Of a DNA stretch of 64,000 nt, positions 1-8,211 are shown piece by piece. Numbering within the stretch: position 1 is the first letter of the stretch; each line of letters opens with the position of its first letter. The stretch spans positions 1,674,001 through 1,738,000 of the forward strand of contig CAWFNX010000005.1 of assembly GCA_963817335.1 (NCBI GenBank). Reading direction: 5' to 3'. The notes beneath the pieces were generated by a model. The model saw only the letters and a list, made by a program, of their open reading frames with translations, did not search any database and had not been told where the DNA came from. This stretch comes from AV40 sp963817335. Lineage in GTDB: Bacteria; Verrucomicrobiota; Verrucomicrobiia; Chthoniobacterales; UBA10450. Made by a program: the position numbers and the translations under genes.

Positions 1-931
1 GAAGAAAATTCGGATCCAGCGCAGTCGCTTTCTCGAATAAGTCCAAGGCTTCCGTCAATTTTTCTTTCGCATGGCTGTAGTCGGCCACGACTTCGGCAAG
101 GAGTTTATTTCCGCGAAGGTAAAGATCATGCGCCGCAAGGTTCTGAGTTGGTGCGCGCCCGATTGCCGCCTTTTCCGCAGGGGAAAGTCGAACCTTGAGT
201 TGATCGGCAATCGCCTGCGCGATTCGAGTTTGAATTCCGAAAACGTCGGTCAGTTCGCCGTCGAAGTGTTCAGCCCACAAATGGGTGTCGTTACGGGCAT
301 CGATTAACTGCGCGGTAACGCGAACTTTGCTCCCGGCGCGTTGCACGCTGCCTTCCAGGATGTGCGCAACACCGAGAGCTTTTGCAATCTCGCGGATGTT
401 TCGGGATGCATTAGCGCGGTATTGCTGCACGCTGGTCCGGCTGATCACCTTGAGATCTGCGATCTTCGCCAGGTCGGTAAGAATCTCATCCTGCATCCCG
501 TCTGCGAAAAACGCGTTCTCTTCTTCCTTGCTCAAATTCGCGAATGGAAGCACGGCGATACTTTTTTCGGGCGCTTTTGCATTCTCACCAGAAGGGGCAA
601 CGCGCCCCGAGGGATGATAGAAAATAAGAAATCCGAGGGCGACGGCGATCGCTGGAAGCAGAGCTATCGCGGCAAGAACAAACCGTCGCCTTTGGGATTC
701 GCTGACCGGGCCGCCCGCTACCAGCGAGCGTTCCTGCTTCCATCCGACAAGCAGCGCTACAACAAAACCAAGAAAGATCGTCCCGATGAGCGCTTTCATT
801 ATCCATCGGGGCGCCTCCAACGAGGAAAGAACAAGTGACGACACTTGCAGGGTGAGCCAGGCCGCGACGCCGTATCCGACGGCAGTTCGGTACATCCGCC
901 GGTCTTTGAATTCCTTGAGCGAAAGCTGCAT
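1..931 (-). CDS. TolB-like / TPR membrane protein (3' end outside window)
   Basis: Reading the minus strand from an ATG at 931-929 gives an open frame that runs off the left edge, about 310 residues. Three hydrophobic segments lie near residues 17-38, 43-63 and 83-105. They are followed by a TolB/FlgO-like domain from about residue 123 (SIAVLPFANLS, then FFADGMQDEILTDL and VISRTSV). The last visible part (residues 265 onward) looks like the start of TPR repeats (AHDLYLRGNKLL, ALDLFEKATALDPN). Proteins of this architecture are common in Verrucomicrobia and Acidobacteria, sometimes fused to regulatory or adenylate-cyclase domains. Their TPR part is thought to mediate protein contacts at the membrane. 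The exact function is unknown. The C-terminus is missing. Confidence 0.85.
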   Translation of the reverse strand, partial: MQLSLKEFKDRRMYRTAVGYGVAAWLTLQVSSLVLSSLEAPRWIMKALIGTIFLGFVVALLVGWKQERSLVAGGPVSESQRRRFVLAAIALLPAIAVALGFLIFYHPSGRVAPSGENAKAPEKSIAVLPFANLSKEEENAFFADGMQDEILTDLAKIADLKVISRTSVQQYRANASRNIREIAKALGVAHILEGSVQRAGSKVRVTAQLIDARNDTHLWAEHFDGELTDVFGIQTRIAQAIADQLKVRLSPAEKAAIGRAPTQNLAAHDLYLRGNKLLAEVVADYSHAKEKLTEALDLFEKATALDPNFL

Positions 932-1040
932 CCGGAAGTCTCAGCGGACGTTTAATTGCTAGTCTCAGCCGGCGCAAGTTTCATTGCGCAGCCAGAGTCT
1001 CGTCGAGATTTTGGTCCCGCGCGAAAAAAGCGATCGAATC

Positions 1041-2309
1041 TCAGGCAGCCGCTTCCGCGCGCTGCGTCGACCGACTGGCTGTCGACGGCTCAAAACCGAA
1101 TCGCTCGCAGTAATTGGCAAAGCCGTTGGTGCCCTTCAATTGAAAATAGGCAGCATTGTAACGATGCACGCCGTTGCTCCGCGAATTTTGTTCGGCCAAG
1201 GTCGTGCACATTGCTTGTTCGACTTGAGGTCGGAGTTTCCAGCCGAAATGCTCGTAAATGCGCTGGGTGGCAACAATCGGATCGCGTCGAACGTCGTCGT
1301 AGTACACATCGCACACCCGGTCTGCCGGTAACTGATCGCGCATCTGCAGAAAAGTCTTCAGCGCGTCCGCCCAATAAACCATCGCATCTTGTCCAACCTG
1401 AATCGGATCGACCGAATCGCTGAAGACGCGCCGCAGGATCGTGACCAAACTTGAAACCGATGCGACCGCGTCGATCGGGTCTCGGTGCAGCTGCACGAAT
1501 TTTGCGTCGGGATAAATCGACAGAAGTGCCGGAGCGAAGAACATGTGGGCGGGCGCCTTTAAAATCCAGCGCTCAGCGGATCGACGGAATTGCAGATGTT
1601 GCAGAAAACGGCGATGGAATTGGTAGCCGGGCCGAAGGTCCTGCCGGAAAAACCAAGCCCGATATGACGGAATGTTATACATCGTATCGAATTGGTCGCT
1701 CAGGAACGTCGGGCTGATCAGGGAAACGCATTCCTGCGGCAGGTCGGCGCCGGTTGCGTGAACGCTTTCGAAAGTTGGCGCCAGCCAGCGCAACATTTTC
1801 AGGTCGCGATTCGCGCTGCGAATGCGCTTTTGTCGATCTTGAGCGTCCGACGGCGAGGGCGACATGATCTCCCAGGTCAACGGAACCCGGTGCGCCGGGT
1901 CCGCTGCCAGCAAGGTGTGGAGAAGCGTTGTGCCGCTTCGGGGAAGACCAAGGATGAATACGGGCTCGCGGATTTCTTGTTTGGCGATCTCCGGATAACG
2001 CTGTCGGTCGCGCACGAGGAAGAGCCGGTTGCAAAGAATGCGGACAACGTCATTTTTGAACGCGAGTTTTCCGATCACGTTCAGTCGCGCCTCGCGGTGG
2101 CACGATTCCAATAATCGCGAGAGAGGTTCGAAAAAATCCGGCTCGCCGAAGTCGTCCAGTTGGGAGCTCTGCTTCGCTTTTTCAATCAGCGTCGCCGCGG
2201 TCACACGTTTTGATCTGAGACCTGCCTTTTCGATTGCGACGCCGCATTTGTTCAACAGCCGGATCACCAACGGCGCGTTAGTTTCGTCAATGGTCATTGG
2301 AGAAGCCAT
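1041..2309 (-). CDS. PAPS-dependent sulfotransferase family protein
   Basis: A protein of 422 residues. It has the P-loop-like 5'-phosphosulfate loop FILGLPRSGTTLLH at about residues 118-131 and a 3'-phosphate-binding segment QLHRDPIDAVAS further on. The family transfers sulfate from PAPS to hydroxyl or amine groups of carbohydrates, peptides or small molecules, and the acceptor cannot be told here. I chose the ATG at 2309 (MASPMTID). The frame stays open upstream to 2699, but that part lies antisense to msrA and has no family resemblance. A second in-frame ATG is at 2297. It is divergent from msrA with an 84-bp gap that could hold both promoters. Confidence 0.85.
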   Translation of the reverse strand: MASPMTIDETNAPLVIRLLNKCGVAIEKAGLRSKRVTAATLIEKAKQSSQLDDFGEPDFFEPLSRLLESCHREARLNVIGKLAFKNDVVRILCNRLFLVRDRQRYPEIAKQEIREPVFILGLPRSGTTLLHTLLAADPAHRVPLTWEIMSPSPSDAQDRQKRIRSANRDLKMLRWLAPTFESVHATGADLPQECVSLISPTFLSDQFDTMYNIPSYRAWFFRQDLRPGYQFHRRFLQHLQFRRSAERWILKAPAHMFFAPALLSIYPDAKFVQLHRDPIDAVASVSSLVTILRRVFSDSVDPIQVGQDAMVYWADALKTFLQMRDQLPADRVCDVYYDDVRRDPIVATQRIYEHFGWKLRPQVEQAMCTTLAEQNSRSNGVHRYNAAYFQLKGTNGFANYCERFGFEPSTASRSTQRAEAAA

Positions 2310-2393
2310 GCTCCAAACATGTTGTTTGCGCCCGGCGGCAAAGGCAAGTGCAAGTATGGTTGCGCCTGCTGCGCACTCGTTCGATCTTTCCGT

Positions 2394-2870
2394 ATGACGA
2401 CGGAGAAAGCGACTTTTGGGGCAGGTTGTTTCTGGGGCGTAGAGGAAACTTTTCGTAAATTGAAAGGCGTGACTTCGACCGCGGTCGGTTACGCCGGCGG
2501 AACCAAGGACAACCCCAGTTACGAAGATGTTTGTAGTGACGAAACCGGCCACGCCGAAGTGGTGCAGCTCGAGTTTGATCCTTCCCAGATTACTTACGAT
2601 CAGCTCCTCGATGTTTTTTGGTCGAACCACAATCCGATGACGATGAACCGGCAGGGCCCGGACGTTGGAACGCAATATCGGTCCGTGATTTTTTATCATT
2701 CACCCGAACAAAAAGCCGCGGCCGAAGCGTCGAAACAAAAACTCGCTGGCAGCGGCAAATTCAATCGGCCAATCGTGACTCAGATTGAGCCGGCCCCGAA
2801 ATTCTGGCCGGCTGAAGAGTATCATCAACAATACTTGGCGAAGCGCGGCCAATCTCACTGCGCGATCTGA
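2394..2870 (+). CDS. msrA: Peptide-methionine (S)-S-oxide reductase
   Basis: 158 residues starting MTTEKATF. The catalytic motif GCFWG is at residues 11-15, with the nucleophilic Cys12. The family signatures AVGYAGG, GHAEVV and the C-terminal EYHQQYL are all present. MsrA reduces methionine-S-sulfoxide in proteins and free methionine, repairing oxidative damage in the cytoplasm. The frame is open further upstream (2319), but that extension is Cys-rich, antisense to the start of the neighbouring sulfotransferase gene and not typical of MsrA, so the ATG at 2394 is preferred. The length matches single-domain MsrA. Resolving cysteines near the C-terminus are not obvious. Confidence 0.95.
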   Translation: MTTEKATFGAGCFWGVEETFRKLKGVTSTAVGYAGGTKDNPSYEDVCSDETGHAEVVQLEFDPSQITYDQLLDVFWSNHNPMTMNRQGPDVGTQYRSVIFYHSPEQKAAAEASKQKLAGSGKFNRPIVTQIEPAPKFWPAEEYHQQYLAKRGQSHCAI

Positions 2871-2972
2871 AGACAGTGACGAGTGACCAAATGACCTGTG
2901 ACCAGTGATCGGCCCGAAATCGTTAGATTGTTTTACGGATCACTTCATTGATCACGGCTAATAGTTGACACA

Positions 2973-3671
2973 ATGAACCGTGATCCGCAGGTCATTCGCA
3001 CGCGGAACTTCGCTCGGGACGCCGCCAACTTTATTGTCGATCTCGCGCACAAGGCGCTGGCCGAACGAAACGAGTTCCGGATCGCGCTTTCCGGCGGAAA
3101 CACCCCGCGTCCCGTGTACTCCGAGATCGCTCGGACCGGCGCGGAGCTGCCCTGGGACCGGATTCTGATCACGTTTGGTGACGAACGCTGCGTTCCACCG
3201 GACGACGAGCAAAGCAATTTTCGGATGGCGCGCGAATCGTTGTTCGTGCCGGGGGCAATTCCGGAGAGATCGATTCTGCGAATGCGCGGCGAAATCGAGC
3301 CACAAATTGCCGCGCAGGAATATCAGGACGACCTCGATCTCCTGGCGACTCAGCGCGGCGAACAGATTTATCGTCACGATCTGATCTTGCTCGGACTAGG
3401 GGACGACGGTCACACCGCGTCGCTATTTCCGGAAACGGCGGCGTTAAACGAAATGACTCGGCGCGTCGTGGCCAACTTCGTGCCGAAGTTTAATTCGTGG
3501 CGGCTGACCTTCACTTTTCCGCTAATCAATCACGCGCGGCACGTTTGTTTTTTGGTAAACGCGGCTAAGAACGCGGATTTGATCGATCGCGTGATCAAAG
3601 GCGATCCAAAATTTCCAGCCTCGCGCGTAAATCCAACTGCAGGCAAAGTAACCTGGATTTTGGGCGAGTAG
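2973..3671 (+). CDS. pgl: 6-phosphogluconolactonase
   Basis: 232 residues, the normal size for the DevB/SOL family. Visible signatures are the phosphate-binding ALSGGNTPRPVY near the N-terminus, FGDERCVPPDDEQSN and LGLGDDGHTASLFP. The enzyme hydrolyses 6-phosphoglucono-lactone in the oxidative pentose phosphate pathway, in the cytoplasm. It stands alone here, with a 102-bp gap to msrA containing GTGAC-type short repeats, and pgi is 36 kb away on the other strand. The end is followed by a run of CTCAAC-type short repeats (about 3680-3710). Confidence 0.95.
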   Translation: MNRDPQVIRTRNFARDAANFIVDLAHKALAERNEFRIALSGGNTPRPVYSEIARTGAELPWDRILITFGDERCVPPDDEQSNFRMARESLFVPGAIPERSILRMRGEIEPQIAAQEYQDDLDLLATQRGEQIYRHDLILLGLGDDGHTASLFPETAALNEMTRRVVANFVPKFNSWRLTFTFPLINHARHVCFLVNAAKNADLIDRVIKGDPKFPASRVNPTAGKVTWILGE

Positions 3672-3679
3672 GCGCGTCG

Positions 3680-3710
3680 CCTCAACGACTCAACATCTCA
3701 ACGCCTCAAC
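3680..3710. repeat. Short CTCAAC tandem repeat, intergenic
   Basis: Between the convergent genes pgl and the zinc-ribbon protein there are about four imperfect copies of a CTCAAC-type unit spaced 8-9 bases apart. The reverse-complement unit (GTTGAG) recurs at 4210-4241 on the other side of the zinc-ribbon gene. The role is unknown. Confidence 0.5.
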
Positions 3711-3714
3711 TTCT

Positions 3715-4125
3715 TCAGTATTGCTCGCCGGTATCGGGAGTCGGCTCAACCCGATCGTCGATTGCCCAGACGTGCAGCATCACCGCACCCCAGTAGGGAA
3801 TCAGCATCAGGATTCCCCAGCCGGCCGAAGCGACTGCGGCCAGGATTGCGAAGCAGATCGCGACTGGCGTGATTAGAAAAAGGATCAACGCTCCCATAAC
3901 ACGATGGCCTTTGTAAATGTGACCGAGTCCCGGAATGATGCTGAGCAGGATCGCCATTGCGTCGCTGGCTTTCGGTTCGGCTGGCTTGGTCGCTTCGAGC
4001 GTCCAATCGCAATTCGTGCACGAGGTCGCGTTTTTCGGCAACGTTGTCCCGCAATACGGGCATTGCTTGGTGTCCCAGCTAATCTCTTCGGTTTGGGTCG
4101 GGGCGTCGGTGTATTCCATACTCAA
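3715..4125 (-). CDS. Zinc-ribbon membrane protein
   Basis: 136 residues. The N-terminal part has a CPYCG...CTNCDW zinc ribbon (about residues 22-40). It is followed by a linker and hydrophobic stretches around residues 55-100 (LLSIIPGLGHIYKGH, then LILFLITPVAICFAILAAVASAG, and a third around LMLIPYWGAVMLHVW). The IPGLGHIYKG motif resembles small TM2-like membrane proteins. The function is unknown. The start is chosen as TTG at 4125 because a GGAGG sits 9 bases upstream of it. The next ATG (4119) would leave a 15-base spacing. It is convergent with pgl. Confidence 0.7.
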   Translation of the reverse strand: MSMEYTDAPTQTEEISWDTKQCPYCGTTLPKNATSCTNCDWTLEATKPAEPKASDAMAILLSIIPGLGHIYKGHRVMGALILFLITPVAICFAILAAVASAGWGILMLIPYWGAVMLHVWAIDDRVEPTPDTGEQY

Positions 4126-4178
4126 CTCAATCGCCCTCCAACGTCACAAGAGCTGCTTTTTTCGTCAAGAACCGAAAT

Positions 4179-4345
4179 GGGGTCGTATCTAAACATTCAA
4201 CATTTAGAAGTTGAGACGTTGAGTGGTTGAGAAGTTGAGTCGAGAACCGGAAATCGGCAAAGCCGATGAGTAAACCCTACGGTCCCTCTGAAAGGAAACG
4301 AACAATGGCGCGTGGGCGAAATATTGAATCTTTAGATACGGCCCC
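4179..4345. repeat. Element bounded by a 27-bp imperfect inverted repeat
   Basis: The left arm 4179-4205 begins GGGGTCGTATCTAAACATTC. The right arm 4319-4345, read on the minus strand, matches it at 24 of 27 positions. The left arm recurs without any mismatch at 36944-36970. Between the arms lie GTTGAG short repeats (4210-4241) and no convincing ORF. It may be a remnant of a small mobile element or a folded transcript end. It lies in the divergent gap between the zinc-ribbon gene and the Nif3-like gene. Confidence 0.55.
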
Positions 4346-4368
4346 GGCTCCGCTACGATTTCGCGCGA

Positions 4369-5124
4369 ATGGCTTCGCTTTCAGAAATCATTGATTACGC
4401 GAATGGTTACCTACGCGTTGAGGAAATTGAGGATTGGCCAAACGCGCTGAACGGCCTGCAAATCGAAAATTCGGGTAAGGTCACAAAGATTGGCGCAGCC
4501 GTCGATGTCTCGACGCGGGTGTTAAACGTGGCCGCGAAGAAGAATATCGATCTCCTGATTGTGCATCACGGTTTGTTTTGGCCGGGATTGCAAACCGTGA
4601 CTGGTTCATTGCGGCGCCAATTAAAGGTCGCTTTCGAAAACGACATTGCGCTTTACAGCGCGCATCTCCCGCTCGACGTGCATCCGAAAGTTGGCAACAA
4701 CGCTCAGCTCGCCGCCTCCTTGGGATTGAAATCGACCAAACGATTCCTGAAAGAAAAAGGCGAATCCGTCGGCTTGAAAGCAAAGGCGTCGATTTCGCGC
4801 GAGGTGTTGACGCGCAAACTTAAGGCCGTCCTCCGCGGTCCGGTGAAAGGTTTTAATTTCGGGCCCAAGCAATCGCGGCGAATCGGAATCGTCAGCGGCG
4901 CAGCGGGCTCCGAAATTTATCGCGTCGCCGAGGCTGGTATCGACACGTTCGTTACCGGTGAAGCGCCGCACTGGGCCGCGGTGGCCGCGGAAGAATTGGG
5001 AATGAATCTTATCCTCGGCGGCCATTACGCGACCGAAACGTTCGGGGTCAAGGCGTTCGCCGCGCATTTGTCCCAGCGATTCGGCCCGCCTTGGGAATTT
5101 CTGAGTTGTCCAACTGGATTGTAA
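4369..5124 (+). CDS. Nif3-like dinuclear metal centre protein (YbgI/YqfO family)
   Basis: 251 residues, typical of the short bacterial Nif3 form without the inserted PII-like domain. The metal-binding HHGLFW (about residue 65) and the C-terminal GGHYATE, with the preceding VTGEAPHW, supply the His/Glu ligands of the dinuclear site. Members form hexameric toroids. They are often annotated as GTP cyclohydrolase I type 2, but the physiological substrate is not settled. The start ATG at 4369 follows directly on the inverted-repeat element. The gene is followed by a very short membrane-protein ORF and murJ in the same direction. Confidence 0.9.
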   Translation: MASLSEIIDYANGYLRVEEIEDWPNALNGLQIENSGKVTKIGAAVDVSTRVLNVAAKKNIDLLIVHHGLFWPGLQTVTGSLRRQLKVAFENDIALYSAHLPLDVHPKVGNNAQLAASLGLKSTKRFLKEKGESVGLKAKASISREVLTRKLKAVLRGPVKGFNFGPKQSRRIGIVSGAAGSEIYRVAEAGIDTFVTGEAPHWAAVAAEELGMNLILGGHYATETFGVKAFAAHLSQRFGPPWEFLSCPTGL

Positions 5125-5145
5125 AGGTCAATCATCCCTGCCGTG

Positions 5146-5247
5146 ATGGAAGATTACCGGATCGCGGCCTTCATCGCCGTGGCGATAATCGCGATTGTCG
5201 CCTTCTTCGTTTACCAGCGATTTCTTCTGCCTCGGACCAAGATGTGA
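5146..5247 (+). CDS. Putative single-span membrane microprotein (33 aa)
   Basis: An open frame ATG 5146 to TGA 5247 encodes 33 residues: MEDYRIA, one long hydrophobic stretch (about residues 6-23), then YQRFLLPRTKM. The charge pattern (acidic start, basic tail) fits a single-pass N-out or N-in micro membrane protein. It lies 21 bases after the Nif3-like gene and 57 bases before murJ, on the same strand, so it could be co-transcribed. No strong Shine-Dalgarno is visible. A GTG directly precedes the ATG. Function unknown. It could also be a chance ORF. Confidence 0.45.
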   Translation: MEDYRIAAFIAVAIIAIVAFFVYQRFLLPRTKM

Positions 5248-5304
5248 TCGTCTCGCGGAAATTTTTGCTTTCGTTAATCCGCGAACGTTGTTCTTTGTTC
5301 GCCG

Positions 5305-6921
5305 ATGGCTGAACAGCCCCAGCGTGTAAGCACTCGCGCAACCGGCGTGGTTGGCATCGCGGTCCTTTGCTCGAGGGTGCTCGGATTGATTCGCGAGCAG
5401 GTGTTCGCCGGTCTTTTTGGCGCCGGTAAAAACCTCGATGCATTCCTGATCGCGTTTCGCGTTCCGAATTTGCTGCGCGATTTGTTCGCTGAAGGGGCGC
5501 TCTCAACCGCATTCATTACGACGTTTTCAAAGCGGATCGCAACCGAAGGCGATGAATCGGCCTGGCGACTCGGCAACAAAGTGGCAACGCTCACCGCGAT
5601 TTTCATGAGCGTGATCACCCTGCTCGGGATCATTTTCGCGCCCCAAATTATCTACGTGATGACGGGCTTCGGCGGCTGGTCAGCGGAAAAAACCGCGACG
5701 ACGATTTTGCTCACCCGGATCATGTGGCCGTTCATTTTGCTCGTTTCCCTGGCCGCGCTGGTGATGGGAATGCTCAACGCGAAAAATGTGTTCGGTCCGC
5801 CGGCGATGGCGTCCAGTTATTTCAATCTTGGGTCAATCATCGGTGGGGTGGTGTTTGGCTACTGGCTGGATCCGCATTTCGGCACGCGTTCTTTGATTGG
5901 ATTATCGATTGGCACCTTGATGGGAGGACTTTGGCAGTTAAGCGCGCAGTTTCCGTCACTGCGGCGGGTCGGCTACAAATATCGGCCAGATTTTAACTGG
6001 CGTGATCAGGGTGTCCGAACCGTGCTCGTCCTAATGGGCCCCGCAGTAATTGCTGCAAGCGCAGTGCAGGTGAATGTCCTGGTAAATAGCGCGTTCGCCG
6101 CGCGAGTGACCGATGCTGCCGGTCACGTGATCGATGGTCCGGTCAGCTGGTTAAATATCGCATTTCGTTTGATGCAATTGCCGCTCGGAATTTTCGGCGT
6201 CGCAGTCGGAACAGTGACACTGCCGCTGGTTTCGCGGACCGCGGCCGTCGGCGACATGGCGGGGTTTCGTTCGGCGTTGGCGCATGCCGTTCGTCTGGTC
6301 ACGTTGCTCACAATTCCTGCGGCGGTTGGATTGATTCTGCTCGCGGAACCAATCATCAGCGTGATTTACCAACACGGTCGCTTCACCGCCGAAGCCACCC
6401 GACAAACCGCCGCGGCGTTACAATTCTATGCCATCGGTTTGGCCGCTTACTCAGCGGTCAAAGTCCTCGCGCCAGCATTCTATGCGATCGACCGACGCTA
6501 TCTGCCAATGATGGTCAGCATGTTTTCGATCGCGGTGAATTTCGTCCTGAACTGGTTTTTCATGTTCAAAGTCGGACTGGGTCATCGAGGCCTGGCCCTT
6601 TCCACCAGCATCGTCGCTCTCACCAACTTCCTGCTCTTATATATAATGATGCGAAAATATGCCGGACCGCTGGAGACGCGGACTCTGTTTGGATTGCTAG
6701 GAAAGATGGCAATTCCGTTGGCCCTGCTCGCCGGAATCTGTTGGCTGGCGTTGGGAACGGTTTTCCAACAGGGCGCGCACTTGCCGGAATGGCAAAAGAT
6801 TTTTGGCGTCCTTCTGACGATTTGCGTGGCCGCCGTAGTCTTCTTTGGGAGCGCGTTTCTGTTTCGAGTCGATGAAGTGCGAGACGTGGTTGATCTGGTG
6901 CGCCGAAAATTGCGTAGGTAG
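5305..6921 (+). CDS. murJ: Lipid II flippase MurJ (MviN family)
   Basis: 538 residues, the usual size, with about 14 hydrophobic segments across the whole chain. Family features include the N-terminal SRVLGLIREQVFAGLFG, the FRVPNLLRDLFAEGALSTAFI segment and the Pro/Gly-rich loops of the MOP superfamily. MurJ flips lipid-linked peptidoglycan precursor across the inner membrane. The ATG at 5305 directly precedes the conserved N-terminus. The stop codon (6919-6921) lies inside a palindromic repeat shared with the convergent gene. Confidence 0.93.
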   Translation: MAEQPQRVSTRATGVVGIAVLCSRVLGLIREQVFAGLFGAGKNLDAFLIAFRVPNLLRDLFAEGALSTAFITTFSKRIATEGDESAWRLGNKVATLTAIFMSVITLLGIIFAPQIIYVMTGFGGWSAEKTATTILLTRIMWPFILLVSLAALVMGMLNAKNVFGPPAMASSYFNLGSIIGGVVFGYWLDPHFGTRSLIGLSIGTLMGGLWQLSAQFPSLRRVGYKYRPDFNWRDQGVRTVLVLMGPAVIAASAVQVNVLVNSAFAARVTDAAGHVIDGPVSWLNIAFRLMQLPLGIFGVAVGTVTLPLVSRTAAVGDMAGFRSALAHAVRLVTLLTIPAAVGLILLAEPIISVIYQHGRFTAEATRQTAAALQFYAIGLAAYSAVKVLAPAFYAIDRRYLPMMVSMFSIAVNFVLNWFFMFKVGLGHRGLALSTSIVALTNFLLLYIMMRKYAGPLETRTLFGLLGKMAIPLALLAGICWLALGTVFQQGAHLPEWQKIFGVLLTICVAAVVFFGSAFLFRVDEVRDVVDLVRRKLRR

Positions 6922-6972
6922 CGGCGATTGACCCCAATCGCCACCGTGGCGGCTCGGTGAGCCGCCGCTACC
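6917..6972. repeat. Intergenic palindromic repeat, copy 1
   Basis: The sequence starts GGTAGCGGCGATTG and ends CCGCCGCTACC, so the ends are reverse complements, with an inner ATTG...CAAT-type fold. It belongs to the same family as 17821-17875 and 33288-33341. Here it is shared by two convergent genes: the stop codons of murJ and of the trans-sulfuration gene both fall inside the outer arms. A bidirectional terminator or REP-like role is plausible. Confidence 0.7.
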
Positions 6973-8083
6973 TAAGTGCTTGGTCCAGGTCTTCGATCAG
7001 GTCGTCCGCGTTTTCGAGGCCGATCGATAACCGGAGCAGACCTTCGGGTGACGTTGTACCCGGCCCTTCAATCGAAGCGCGATGCTCGATTAGACTTTCC
7101 ACTCCGCCCAAACTGGTCGCGCGCGTGAAAATTTTGGTGCTGGTGCTGACTTTCATCGCAGCATCGCGACCGCCTTTCACTTCGAACGAAAGCATGCCGC
7201 CGAACATCGACATCTGTTTCTTGGCGATCTCGTGGCCTGGATGTTGAGCCAGCCCAGGATAGTGAACGCGCTCCGCTTTCGGATGCTGAGACAAAAACTG
7301 GGCGACTTTCGCCGCATTTTCAGAGTGGGCGCGGATTCGCCATGGGAGGGTTCGCATCCCACGGAGAATTAGCCAGCAATCGAAGGGAGAGGGGACCGCG
7401 CCGCCTTCGTATTGAATGCCGCGAATGCGTTGAAACAAATCGTTCTCCTTTTTCGCGACGATGATTCCGCCGAGGACATCACAATGTCCGCCGAAGTATT
7501 TCGTGGTGGAATGCAAAATGAAATCTGCGCCAAGATCAAACGGCCGCTGAAGTACCGGGGCCCAGGTGTTATCGCAAACGCAAAGCGCGCCGGCGTCGTG
7601 AATGACCTTTGCCGCAGCGGCCAGATCGACAATTTTCAGCAGAGGATTGGAAGGCGTTTCCATCCAGGCGAGCTTCGTATTCGGGCGCAGTCCTTTCTTC
7701 ACTGCAGCGAGATCACTCATGTCGACAAAGTCGGCTTGGAGTCCCCAACGAACAAAAATTTCGCGAAGCAAACGAGACGTTCCGTAATAGGCGTCGACGT
7801 GGGCAAGAACATGATCGCCGGGTGCAAGCGCTTGGAAAATCGCTCCAGTGGCGCCGGTCCCGGAACCGAATGCCGCCGCCGCCACTCCGCCTTCCAACGC
7901 GCTTACTCCTTCCTCCAACGCCTGGCGATTGGGGTTGTTATTGCGAGTGTACATGAACCCCCGCGAATAGGTGCCTTCGACGTCGCGCTCGAACGTCGTA
8001 GAAAGCTGAATGGGCGGCGAAACTGCACCGGTCGCAGGATCGATCCGTTGGCCGGCATGCACGGCGAGAGTCTCGATTTTCAT
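6968..8083 (-). CDS. PLP-dependent trans-sulfuration enzyme (cystathionine gamma-synthase / lyase family)
   Basis: 371 residues of the Cys/Met-metabolism PLP family. The hallmark YTRNNNPNRQALEEGVSALEGG (substrate- and PLP-phosphate-binding region, about 45-66) and the PLP-lysine motif HSTTKYFGGH (Lys195) are clear. Members include MetB, MetC, methionine gamma-lyase and O-acetylhomoserine sulfhydrylase, which sequence reading alone does not separate. The short length and SRGFMYTR segment fit MetB/MetC-type enzymes. It is cytoplasmic. It is divergent from gdhA across a 128-bp gap. Confidence 0.9.
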   Translation of the reverse strand: MKIETLAVHAGQRIDPATGAVSPPIQLSTTFERDVEGTYSRGFMYTRNNNPNRQALEEGVSALEGGVAAAAFGSGTGATGAIFQALAPGDHVLAHVDAYYGTSRLLREIFVRWGLQADFVDMSDLAAVKKGLRPNTKLAWMETPSNPLLKIVDLAAAAKVIHDAGALCVCDNTWAPVLQRPFDLGADFILHSTTKYFGGHCDVLGGIIVAKKENDLFQRIRGIQYEGGAVPSPFDCWLILRGMRTLPWRIRAHSENAAKVAQFLSQHPKAERVHYPGLAQHPGHEIAKKQMSMFGGMLSFEVKGGRDAAMKVSTSTKIFTRATSLGGVESLIEHRASIEGPGTTSPEGLLRLSIGLENADDLIEDLDQALR

Positions 8084-8211
8084 GTCGCCGAAGACGTTAC
8101 GAATTCCGAAGAGATTGTCGATCTTGCGGCTTTAGAGTTGACGCGACGAGTTTTCGAGGCAAATAGCATCTGCGTTTTCTTGGCGGATGTTCTGAATTCC
8201 GTTTTTGCTTC

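Noticed and set aside
2310..2699. Upstream extension of the sulfotransferase frame
   Set aside because: It lies antisense to msrA and shows no family similarity; the ATG at 2309 fits.
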